The translations under genes were made by a program, and so were the position numbers. Of a stretch of DNA of 64,000 nucleotides, positions 28,890-42,065 are shown in pieces. The notes below the pieces were generated by a model. It saw nothing but the letters and a program-made list of their open reading frames with translations. It ran no database searches and was not told where the DNA came from. Source of the stretch: Andrena cerasifolii (Eukaryota; Arthropoda; Insecta; Hymenoptera; Andrenidae); NCBI RefSeq assembly GCF_050908995.1, contig NW_027484976.1, positions 1-64,000 on the forward strand. Reading direction: 5' to 3'. Numbering within the stretch: the stretch's first letter is position 1; every line of letters starts with the position of its first letter.

Positions 28890-30613
28890 ACCGATATTGA
28901 AAAACCGATATTGAAAAACCGATATTGAAAAACTGATATTGAAAAACCGATATTGAAAAACCGATATTGAAAAACAAATATTGATAAACCGATATTGAAA
29001 ACTAAATATTGAAAATCTGATATTGAATCCGATATTAGAACCGATATTGAAAAACCGATATTGAAAAACCTATATCGAAAAACTGATATTGAAAAACTGA
29101 TATCGAAAAACTGATATTGAAAAACCGATATTGAAAAAACCGATATTGAAACCGATATTAGAACCGATATCGAAAAACTGATTTCGAAAAACTGATATTG
29201 AAAAACCGATATTGAAAAACAAATATTGATAAACCGATATTGAAAAACCGATATTGAATCCGATATTAGAACCGATATTCAAAAACCGATATTGAATCCG
29301 ATATTAGAACCGATATTGAATAACTTATATCGGAAAACTGATATTGAAAAACCGATATTGAAAAACCGATATTGAAAAACAAATATTGATAAACCGATAT
29401 TGAAAAACCGATATTGAAACCGATATTGCAAAACCGATATTGAAAAACCAATATTGAAAAACAAATATTGAAAAACTGATATCGAAAAACTGATATTGAA
29501 AAACCGATATTGAAAACTAAATATTGAAAACCCGATATTGAAAAACCTATATCGAAAAACTGATATTGCAAAACCGATATTGAAAAACCGATATTGATTC
29601 CGATATTAGAACCGATATTGAAAAACCGATATTGAAAAACAAATATTGAAAAACTGATATCGAAAAACTGATATTGAAAAACCGATATTGAAAAACACAT
29701 ATTGAAAAACAAATATTGAAAAACCTATATCGAAAAACTGATATTGCAAAACCGATATTGAATCCGATATTAGAACCGATATTGAAAAACCGATATTCAA
29801 AAACCGATATTGAAAAACCGATATTGAAAAACCGATATTGAAAAACCTATATTCAAAAACTGATATTGCAAAACCGATATTGAAAAACCGATATTGATTC
29901 CGATATTAGAACCGATATTGAAAAACCGATATTGAAAAACAATTATTGAAAAACTGATATCGAAAAACTGATATTGAAAAACCGATATTGAAAAACCGAT
30001 ATTGAAAAACCTATATCGAAAAACTGATATTGCAAAACCGATATTGAAAAACCGATATTGAATCCGATATTAGAACCGATATTGAAAAACCGATATTGAA
30101 TCCGATATTAGAACCGATATTGAAAAACCGATATTGAAAAACCTATATCGAAAAACTGATATTGAAAAACTGATATCGAAAAACTGATATTGAAAAACCG
30201 ATATTGAAAAACCGATATTGAAACCGATATTAGAACCGATATCGAAAAACTGATATTGAAAAACCGATATTGAAAAACCGATAATGAAAAACAAATATTG
30301 AAAAACTGATTTCGAAAAACTGATATTGAAAAACCGATATTGAAAAACCGATATTGAAAAACCGATATTGAAAAACAAATATTGATAAACCGATATTGAA
30401 AAACCGATATTGAATCCGATATTAGAACCGATATTCAAAAACCGATATTGAATCCGATATTAGAACCGATATTGAAAAACAAATATTGATAAACCGATAT
30501 TGAAAAACCGATATTGAAACCGATATTGCAAAACCGATATTGAAAAACCAATATTGAAAAACAAATATTGAAAAACTGATATCGAAAAACTGATATTGAA
30601 AAACCGATATTGA
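28890..30613 (+). repeat. 1.7 kb block, copy a (offset 11,452 bp to 40.3 kb)
   Basis: This block matches about 40,342-42,065 at a constant offset of 11,452 bp, including CTGATTTCG, CTTATATCG, CCTATATTC, CAATTATTG and CCGATAATG landmarks. Private substitutions here are GAATAACTTATATCGGAAAACTG at 29,319-29,341. At the left edge the 40 kb copy has an extra 42 bp, exactly three monomers (CCTATATCG, CTGATATTG, CCGATATTG), so the offset is 11,410 bp upstream of that point. Parts also match 16.4-17.9 kb and 19.9 kb in domain 1. Confidence 0.8.
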
Positions 30614-33150
30614 AAACTAAATATTGAAAAACCGATATTGAAAAACCGATATTGAAAACTAAATATTGAAAAACCGATATTGAAAAACCTATATCGAAAA
30701 ACTGATATTGCAAAACCGATATTGAAAAACCGATATTGATTCCGATATTAGAACCGATATTGAAAAACCGATATTGAAAAACAAATATTGAAAAACTGAT
30801 ATCGAAAAACTGATATTGAAAAACCGATATTGAAAAACCGATATTGAAAAACACATATTGAAAAACAAATATTGAAAAACCTATATCGAAAAACTGATAT
30901 TGCAAAACCGATATTGAATCCGATATTAGAACCGATATTGAAAAACTTATATCGAAAAACTGATATTGAAAAACCGATATTGAAAAACCGATATTGAAAA
31001 ACAAATATTGATAAACCGATATTGAAAAACCGATATTGAAAAACCGATATTGAAAACTAAATATTGAAAAACCGATATTGAAAAACCTATATCGAAAAAC
31101 TGATATTGCAAAACCGATATTGAAAAACCGATATTGATTCCGATATTAGAACCGATATTGAAAAACCGATATTGAAAAACCGATATTGAAAAACCGATAT
31201 TGAAAACCCGATATTGAAAAACCGATATTGAAAAACCGATATAGAAAAACCGATATTGAAAAACCGATATTGATTCCGATATTAGAACTGATATTGAAAA
31301 GCCGATATTGAAAACCCGATATTGAAAAACCTATATCGAAAAACTGATATTACAAAACCGATATTGAAAAACCGATATTGAACCCGATATTGAAAAACAC
31401 ATATTGAAAAACAAGTATTGAAAAACCTATATCGAAAAACTGATATTGCAAAACCGATATTGAAAAACCGATATTGATTCCGATATTAGAACCGATTTTG
31501 AAAAACCGATATTGAAAAACAGATATTGAAAAACCGATATTGAAAAACCGATATTGAAAAACAAATATTGATAAACCGATATTGAAAAACCGATATTGAA
31601 ACCGATATTGCAAAACCGATATTGAAAAACCAATATTGAAAAACAAATATTGAAAAACTGATATCGAAAAACTGATATAGAAAAACCGATATTGAAAAAC
31701 AAATATTGAAAAACTGATATCGAAAAACTGATATTGAAAAACCGATATTGAAAAACCGATATTGAAAAACCTATATCGAAAAACTGATATTGCAAAACCG
31801 ATATTGAAATACCGATATTGAAACCGATATTGAAAAACCGATATTGAAAACCCGATATTGAAAAACCGATATTGAAAAACCGATATTGAAAAACCGATAT
31901 TGAAAAACCGATATTGAAAAACCGATATTGAAAAACCTATATCGAAAAACTGATATTGAAAAACCGATATTGAAAAACCGATATTGAAAAGCTGATATTG
32001 AAAAACCGATATTGAAAAACCGATATTGAATCCGATATTAGAACCGATATTGAAAAACACATATTGAAAAACAAATATAGAAAAACCGATATTGAAAAAA
32101 CCGATATTGAAAACTAAATATTGAAAAACCGATATTGAAAAACCTATATCGAAAAACTGATATTGCAAAACCGATATTGAAAAACCGATATTGAAAAACC
32201 GATATTGATTCCGATATTAGAACCGATATTGAAAAACCGATATTGAAAAACAAATATTGAAAAACTGATATCGAAAAACTGATATTGAAAAACCTATATC
32301 GAAAAACTGATATTGCAAAACCGATATTGAAAAACCGATATTGATTCCGATATTAGAACCGATATTGAAAAACCGATATTGAAAAACCGATATTGAAAAA
32401 CCTATATCGAAAAACTGATATTGAAAAACCGATATTGAAAAACCGATATTGAAAAACTGATATTGAAAAACCGATATTGAAAAACCGATATTGAAAACTA
32501 AATATTGAAAAACCGATATTGAAAAACCTATATCGAAAAACTGATATTGCAAAACCGATATTGAAAAACCGATATTGATTCCGATATTAGAACCGATATT
32601 GAAAAACCGATATTGAAAAACAAATATTGAAAAACTGATATCGAAAAACTGATATTGAAAAACCGATATTGAAAAACCGATATTGAAAAACACATATTGA
32701 AAAACAAATATTGAAAAACCTATATCGAAAAACTGATATTGCAAAACCGATATTGAATCCGATATTAGAACCGATATTGAAAAACCGATATTGAAAAACC
32801 GATATTGACAAACCGATATTGAAAAACACATATTGAAAAACAAATATTGAAAAACCTATATCGAAAAACTGATATTGCAAAGCCGATATAGAATCCGATA
32901 TTAGAACCGATATTGAAAAACCGATATTGAAAAACCGATATTGAAAAACCGATATTGAAAAACCGATATTGAAAAACCTATATCGAAAAACTGATATTGC
33001 AAAACCGATATTGAATCCGATATTAGAACCGATATTGAAAAACCGATATTGAAAAACCGATATTGAAAAACTGATATTGAAAAACAGATATTGAAAAACC
33101 GATATTGAATCCGATATTAGAACCGATATTGAAAACCAAATATCGAAAAA
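30614..33150 (+). repeat. Mosaic satellite between larger blocks
   Basis: Only satellite monomers are present. The stretch includes an immediate repeat of the CCGATATTGAAAACTAAATATTG string near 30,611 and 30,653. A low-frequency set of units lies near 31,280-31,400 (GAACTG, GAAAAGCCG, GATATTACAAAACC, GAACCCG), most of which recur near 36,690-36,790 and 39,430-39,530. There is a six-A unit near 32,096. No gene or non-repeat sequence is seen. Confidence 0.7.
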
Positions 33151-34121
33151 CAAATATTGAAAAACCGATATTGAAAAACCGATATTGAAAACTAAATATT
33201 AAAAAACTGATATTGAATCCGATATTAGAACCGATATTGAAAAACCGATATTGAAAAACCTATATCGAAAAACTGATATTGCAAAACCGATATTGCAAAA
33301 CCGATATTGAATCCGATATTAGAACCGATATTGAAAAACCGATATTGAAAAACCTATATCGAAAAACTGATATTGCAAAACCGATATTGAAAAACAGATA
33401 TTGAATCCGATATTAGAACCGATATTGAAAAACCGATATTGCAAAACCGATATTGAAAAACCGATATTGAAACACAAATATTGAAAAACTGATATCGAAA
33501 AACTGATATTGAAAAACCGATATTGAAAAAGCGATATTGAAAACTAAATATTGAAAAACCGATATTGAAAAACCTATATCGAAAAACTGATATTGCAAAA
33601 CCGATATTGAAAAACCGATATTGATTCCGATATTAGAACCGATATTGAAAAACCGATATTGAAAAACAAATATTGAAAAACTGATATCGAAAAACTGATA
33701 TTGAAAAACCGGTATTGAAAAACCGATAATGAAAAACAAATATTGAAAAACTGATTTCGAAAAACTGATATTGAAAAACCGATATTGAAAAACCGATATT
33801 GAAAAACAAATATTGATAAACCGATATTGAAAAACCGATATTGAATCCGATATTAGAACCGATATTCAAAAACCGATATTGAATCCGATATTAGAACCGA
33901 TATTGAAAAACTTATATCGAAAAACTGATATTGAAAAACCGATATTGAAAAACCGATATTGAAAAACAAATATTGATAAACCGATATTGAAAAACCGATA
34001 TTGAAAAACCGATATTGAAAACTAAATATTGAAAAACCGATATTGAAAAACCTATATCGAAAAACTGATATTGCAAAACCGATATTGAAAAACCGATATT
34101 GATTCCGATATTAGAACCGAT
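33151..34121 (+). repeat. 0.97 kb block, copy 2 of 4
   Basis: Partner of 26,725-27,695, with the rare AAATATTAAAAAACTG unit at 33,192. A version lacking the first part lies 2,444 bp downstream (35,660-36,565), and that version was later carried along in the 2,738 bp tandem duplication. Confidence 0.75.
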
Positions 34122-34549
34122 ATTGAAAAACCGATATTGAAAAACCGATATTGAAAAACCGATATTGAAAACCCGATATTGAAAAACCGATATTGAAAAA
34201 CCGATATTGAAAAACCGATATTGAAAAACACATATTGAAAAACAAATATTGAAAAACCTATATCGAAAAACTGATATTGCAAAACCGATATTGAATCCGA
34301 TATTAGAACCGATATTGAAAAACCGATATTGAAAAACCGATATTGACAAACCGATATTGAAAAACACATATTGAAAAACAAATATTGAAAAACCTATATC
34401 GAAAAACTGATATTGCAAAGCCGATATAGAATCCGATATTAGAACCGATATTGAAAAACCGATATTGAAAAACCGATATTGAAAAACCGATATTGAAAAA
34501 CCTATATCGAAAAACTGATATTGCAAAACCGATATTGAATCCGATATTA

Positions 34550-37287
34550 GAACCGATATTGAAAAACCGATATTGAAAAACCGATATTGAAAAACTGATA
34601 TTGAAAAACCGATATTGAAAAACCGATATTGAAAAACAAATATTGATAAACCGATATTGAAAAACCGATATTGAAACCGATATTGCAAAACCGATATTGA
34701 AAAACCAATATTGAAAATCTGATATTGAATCCGATATTAGAACCGATATTGAAAAACCGATATTGAAAAACCTATATCGAAAAACTGATATTGAAAAACT
34801 GATATCGAAAAACTGATATTGAAAACCCGATATTGAAAAACCGATATTGAAAAACACATATTGAAAAACAAGTATTGAAAAACCTATATCGAAAAACTGA
34901 TATTGCAAAACCGATATTGAAAAACCGATATTGATTCCGATATTAGAACCGATATTGAAAAACCGATATTGAAAAACAAATATTGAAAAACTGATATTGA
35001 AAAACCGATATTGAAAAACCGATATTGAAAAACCTATATCGAAAAACTGATATTGCAAAACCGATATTGAAATACCGATATTGAAACCGATATTAGAACC
35101 GATATTGAAAAACCGATATTGAAAAACCGATATTGAAAACCCGATATTGAAAAACCGATATTGAAAAACCGATATTGAAAAACCGATATTGAAAAACCGA
35201 TATTGAAAAACCTATATCGAAAAACTGATATTGCAAAACCGATATTGAAAAACCGATATTGAAAAACTGATATTGCAAAACCGATATTGAAAAACCGATA
35301 TTGATTCCGATATTAGAACCGATATTGAAAAACCGATATTGAAAAACAAATATTGAAAAACTGATATCGAAAAACTGATATTGAAAAACCGATATTGAAA
35401 AACACATATTGAAAAACAAATATTGAAAAACCTATATCGAAAAACTGATATTGCAAAACCGATATTGAATCCGATATTAGAACCGATATTGAAAAACCGA
35501 TATTCAAAAACCGATATTGAAAAACCGATATTGAAGAACCGATATTGAAAAACCGATATTGAAAAACCTATATCGAAAAACTGATATTGCAAAACCGATA
35601 TTGAAAAACCGATATTGAAAAACTGATATTGAAAAACAGATATTGAAAAACCGATATTGAATCCGATATTAGAACCGATATTGAAAAACCGATATTGAAA
35701 AACCTATATCGAAAAACTGATATTGCAAAACCGATATTGCAAAACCGATATTGAATCCGATATTAGAACCGATATTGAAAAACCGATATTGAAAAACCTA
35801 TATCGAAAAACTGATATTGCAAAACCGATATTGAAAAACAGATATTGAATCCGATATTAGAACCGATATTGAAAAACCGATATTGCAAAACCGATATTGA
35901 AAAACCGATATTGAAACACAAATATTGAAAAACTGATATCGAAAAACTGATATTGAAAAACCGATATTGAAAAAGCGATATTGAAAACTAAATATTGAAA
36001 AACCGATATTGAAAAACCTATATCGAAAAACTGATATTGCAAAACCGATATTGAAAAACCGATATTGATTCCGATATTAGAACCGATATTGAAAAACCGA
36101 TATTGAAAAACAAATATTGAAAAACTGATATCGAAAAACTGATATTGAAAAACCGGTATTGAAAAACCGATAATGAAAAACAAATATTGAAAAACTGATT
36201 TCGAAAAACTGATATTGAAAAACCGATATTGAAAAACCGATATTGAAAAACAAATATTGATAAACCGATATTGAAAAACCGATATTGAATCCGATATTAG
36301 AACCGATATTCAAAAACCGATATTGAATCCGATATTAGAACCGATATTGAAAAACTTATATCGAAAAACTGATATTGAAAAACCGATATTGAAAAACCGA
36401 TATTGAAAAACAAATATTGATAAACCGATATTGAAAAACCGATATTGAAAAACCGATATTGAAAACTAAATATTGAAAAACCGATATTGAAAAACCTATA
36501 TCGAAAAACTGATATTGCAAAACCGATATTGAAAAACCGATATTGATTCCGATATTAGAACCGATATTGAAAAACCGATATTGAAAAACCGATATTGAAA
36601 AACCGATATTGAAAACCCGATATTGAAAAACCGATATTGAAAAACCGATATTGAAAAACCGATATTGAAAAACCGATATTGATTCCGATATTAGAACTGA
36701 TATTGAAAAGCCGATATTGAAAACCCGATATTGAAAAACCTATATCGAAAAACTGATATTGCAAAACCGATATTGAAAAACCGATATTGAACCCGATATT
36801 GAAAAACACATATTGAAAAACAAGTATTGAAAAACCTATATCGAAAAACTGATATTGCAAAACCGATATTGAAAAACCGATATTGATTCCGATATTAGAA
36901 CCGATTTTGAAAAACCGATATTGAAAAACAGATATTGAAAAACCGATATTGAAAAACCGATATTGAAAAACAAATATTGATAAACCGATATTGAAAAACC
37001 GATATTGAAACCGATATTGCAAAACCGATATTGAAAAACCAATATTGAAAAACTAATATTGAAAAACTGATATCGAAAAACTGATATAGAAAAACCGATA
37101 TTGAAAAACAAATATTGAAAAACTGATATCGAAAAACTGATATTGAAAAACCGATATTGAAAAACCGATATTGAAAAACCTATATCGAAAAACTGATATT
37201 GCAAAACCGATATTGAAATACCGATATTGAAAAACCTATATCGAAAAACTGATATTGCAAAACCGATATTGAAAAACCGATATTGAA
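34550..37287 (+). repeat. 2,738 bp tandem duplication, copy 1
   Basis: From about 34,550 this block repeats immediately downstream at a constant offset of 2,738 bp. Shared landmarks include GAAAATCTG (34,713 and 37,451), GAAGAACCG (about 35,533 and 38,271), GAAACACAAATATTG, GAACCCG and CCGATTTTG (36,901 and 39,639). Few substitutions are visible; one is CTAATATTG near 37,053 where copy 2 has CAAATATTG. The match ends near 37,230, where copy 1 jumps to CCTATATCG and copy 2 continues with GAAACCGATATTAG. Confidence 0.88.
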
Positions 37288-39968
37288 AAACTGATATTGA
37301 AAAACAGATATTGAAAAACCGATATTGAAAAACTGATATTGAAAAACCGATATTGAAAAACCGATATTGAAAAACAAATATTGATAAACCGATATTGAAA
37401 AACCGATATTGAAACCGATATTGCAAAACCGATATTGAAAAACCAATATTGAAAATCTGATATTGAATCCGATATTAGAACCGATATTGAAAAACCGATA
37501 TTGAAAAACCTATATCGAAAAACTGATATTGAAAAACTGATATCGAAAAACTGATATTGAAAACCCGATATTGAAAAACCGATATTGAAAAACACATATT
37601 GAAAAACAAGTATTGAAAAACCTATATCGAAAAACTGATATTGCAAAACCGATATTGAAAAACCGATATTGATTCCGATATTAGAACCGATATTGAAAAA
37701 CCGATATTGAAAAACAAATATTGAAAAACTGATATTGAAAAACCGATATTGAAAAACCGATATTGAAAAACCTATATCGAAAAACTGATATTGCAAAACC
37801 GATATTGAAATACCGATATTGAAACCGATATTAGAACCGATATTGAAAAACCGATATTGAAAAACCGATATTGAAAACCCGATATTGAAAAACCGATATT
37901 GAAAAACCGATATTGAAAAACCGATATTGAAAAACCGATATTGAAAAACCTATATCGAAAAACTGATATTGCAAAACCGATATTGAAAAACCGATATTGA
38001 AAAACTGATATTGCAAAACCGATATTGAAAAACCGATATTGATTCCGATATTAGAACCGATATTGAAAAACCGATATTGAAAAACAAATATTGAAAAACT
38101 GATATCGAAAAACTGATATTGAAAAACCGATATTGAAAAACACATATTGAAAAACAAATATTGAAAAACCTATATCGAAAAACTGATATTGCAAAACCGA
38201 TATTGAATCCGATATTAGAACCGATATTGAAAAACCGATATTCAAAAACCGATATTGAAAAACCGATATTGAAGAACCGATATTGAAAAACCGATATTGA
38301 AAAACCTATATCGAAAAACTGATATTGCAAAACCGATATTGAAAAACCGATATTGAAAAACTGATATTGAAAAACAGATATTGAAAAACCGATATTGAAT
38401 CCGATATTAGAACCGATATTGAAAAACCGATATTGAAAAACCTATATCGAAAAACTGATATTGCAAAACCGATATTGCAAAACCGATATTGAATCCGATA
38501 TTAGAACCGATATTGAAAAACCGATATTGAAAAACCTATATCGAAAAACTGATATTGCAAAACCGATATTGAAAAACAGATATTGAATCCGATATTAGAA
38601 CCGATATTGAAAAACCGATATTGCAAAACCGATATTGAAAAACCGATATTGAAACACAAATATTGAAAAACTGATATCGAAAAACTGATATTGAAAAACC
38701 GATATTGAAAAAGCGATATTGAAAACTAAATATTGAAAAACCGATATTGAAAAACCTATATCGAAAAACTGATATTGCAAAACCGATATTGAAAAACCGA
38801 TATTGATTCCGATATTAGAACCGATATTGAAAAACCGATATTGAAAAACAAATATTGAAAAACTGATATCGAAAAACTGATATTGAAAAACCGGTATTGA
38901 AAAACCGATAATGAAAAACAAATATTGAAAAACTGATTTCGAAAAACTGATATTGAAAAACCGATATTGAAAAACCGATATTGAAAAACAAATATTGATA
39001 AACCGATATTGAAAAACCGATATTGAATCCGATATTAGAACCGATATTCAAAAACCGATATTGAATCCGATATTAGAACCGATATTGAAAAACTTATATC
39101 GAAAAACTGATATTGAAAAACCGATATTGAAAAACCGATATTGAAAAACAAATATTGATAAACCGATATTGAAAAACCGATATTGAAAAACCGATATTGA
39201 AAACTAAATATTGAAAAACCGATATTGAAAAACCTATATCGAAAAACTGATATTGCAAAACCGATATTGAAAAACCGATATTGATTCCGATATTAGAACC
39301 GATATTGAAAAACCGATATTGAAAAACCGATATTGAAAAACCGATATTGAAAACCCGATATTGAAAAACCGATATTGAAAAACCGATATTGAAAAACCGA
39401 TATTGAAAAACCGATATTGATTCCGATATTAGAACTGATATTGAAAAGCCGATATTGAAAACCCGATATTGAAAAACCTATATCGAAAAACTGATATTGC
39501 AAAACCGATATTGAAAAACCGATATTGAACCCGATATTGAAAAACACATATTGAAAAACAAGTATTGAAAAACCTATATCGAAAAACTGATATTGCAAAA
39601 CCGATATTGAAAAACCGATATTGATTCCGATATTAGAACCGATTTTGAAAAACCGATATTGAAAAACAGATATTGAAAAACCGATATTGAAAAACCGATA
39701 TTGAAAAACAAATATTGATAAACCGATATTGAAAAACCGATATTGAAACCGATATTGCAAAACCGATATTGAAAAACCAATATTGAAAAACAAATATTGA
39801 AAAACTGATATCGAAAAACTGATATAGAAAAACCGATATTGAAAAACAAATATTGAAAAACTGATATCGAAAAACTGATATTGAAAAACCGATATTGAAA
39901 AACCGATATTGAAAAACCTATATCGAAAAACTGATATTGCAAAACCGATATTGAAATACCGATATTGA
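37288..39968 (+). repeat. 2,738 bp tandem duplication, copy 2
   Basis: Second copy of the 2,738 bp block, matching copy 1 for about 2.68 kb. Beyond 39,968 it continues into sequence resembling 28.0-28.3 kb (offset 11,948 bp upstream of 39,971), so the original order was probably preserved on this side and the new junction lies near 37,230-37,290. Confidence 0.88.
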
Positions 39969-40341
39969 AACCGATATTAGAACCGATATTGAAAAACCGA
40001 TATTGAAAAACCGATATTGAAAAACCGATATTGAAAACCCGATATTGAAAAACCGATATTGAAAAACCGATATTGAAAAACCGATATTGAAAAACCGATA
40101 TTGAAAAACCGATATTGAAAAACCTATATCGAAAAACTGATATTGAAAAACCGATATTGAAAAACCGATATTGAAAAACTGATATTGAAAAACCGATATT
40201 GAATCCGATATTAGAACCGATATTGAAAAACACATATTGAAAAACAAATATTGAAAAACCGATATTGAAAAACATATATTGAAAAACCGATATTGAAAAA
40301 CCGATATTGAAAAACCGATATTGAAAAACCTATATCGAAAA

Positions 40342-42065
40342 ACTGATATTGAAAAACCGATATTGAAAAACCGATATTGAAAAACTGATATTGAAAAACC
40401 GATATTGAAAAACCGATATTGAAAAACAAATATTGATAAACCGATATTGAAAACTAAATATTGAAAATCTGATATTGAATCCGATATTAGAACCGATATT
40501 GAAAAACCGATATTGAAAAACCTATATCGAAAAACTGATATTGAAAAACTGATATCGAAAAACTGATATTGAAAAACCGATATTGAAAAAACCGATATTG
40601 AAACCGATATTAGAACCGATATCGAAAAACTGATTTCGAAAAACTGATATTGAAAAACCGATATTGAAAAACAAATATTGATAAACCGATATTGAAAAAC
40701 CGATATTGAATCCGATATTAGAACCGATATTCAAAAACCGATATTGAATCCGATATTAGAACCGATATTGAAAAACTTATATCGAAAAACTGATATTGAT
40801 AAACCGATATTGAAAAACCGATATTGAAAAACAAATATTGATAAACCGATATTGAAAAACCGATATTGAAACCGATATTGCAAAACCGATATTGAAAAAC
40901 CAATATTGAAAAACAAATATTGAAAAACTGATATCGAAAAACTGATATTGAAAAACCGATATTGAAAACTAAATATTGAAAACCCGATATTGAAAAACCT
41001 ATATCGAAAAACTGATATTGCAAAACCGATATTGAAAAACCGATATTGATTCCGATATTAGAACCGATATTGAAAAACCGATATTGAAAAACAAATATTG
41101 AAAAACTGATATCGAAAAACTGATATTGAAAAACCGATATTGAAAAACACATATTGAAAAACAAATATTGAAAAACCTATATCGAAAAACTGATATTGCA
41201 AAACCGATATTGAATCCGATATTAGAACCGATATTGAAAAACCGATATTCAAAAACCGATATTGAAAAACCGATATTGAAAAACCGATATTGAAAAACCT
41301 ATATTCAAAAACTGATATTGCAAAACCGATATTGAAAAACCGATATTGATTCCGATATTAGAACCGATATTGAAAAACCGATATTGAAAAACAATTATTG
41401 AAAAACTGATATCGAAAAACTGATATTGAAAAACCGATATTGAAAAACCGATATTGAAAAACCTATATCGAAAAACTGATATTGCAAAACCGATATTGAA
41501 AAACCGATATTGAATCCAATATTAGAACCGATATTGAAAAACCGATATTGAATCCGATATTAGAACCGATATTGAAAAACCGATATTGAAAAACCTATAT
41601 CGAAAAACTGATATTGAAAAACAGATATCGAAAAACTGATATTGAAAAACCGATATTGAAAAACCGATATTGAAACCGATATTAGAACCGATATCGAAAA
41701 ACTGATATTGAAAAACCGATATTGAAAAACCGATAATGAAAAACAAATATTGAAAAACTGATTTCGAAAAACTGATATTGAAAAACCGATATTGAAAAAC
41801 CGATATTGAAAAACCGATATTGAAAAACAAATATTGATAAACCGATATTGAAAAACCGATATTGAATCCGATATTAGAACCGATATTCAAAAACCGATAT
41901 TGAATCCGATATTAGAACCGATATTGAAAAACAAATATTGATAAACCGATATTGAAAAACCGATATTGAAACCGATATTGCAAAACCGATATTGAAAAAC
42001 CAATATTGAAAAACAAATATTGAAAAACTGATATCGAAAAACTGATATTGAAAAACCGATATTGA
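40342..42065 (+). repeat. 1.7 kb block, copy b
   Basis: Partner of 28,890-30,613. Private differences include GATATTGATAAACC near 40,795 and CAGATATCG near 41,632. After 42,065 it continues with a plain CCGATATTG unit and CACATATTG, where copy a has AACTAAATATTG; this is the block boundary. Confidence 0.8.
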
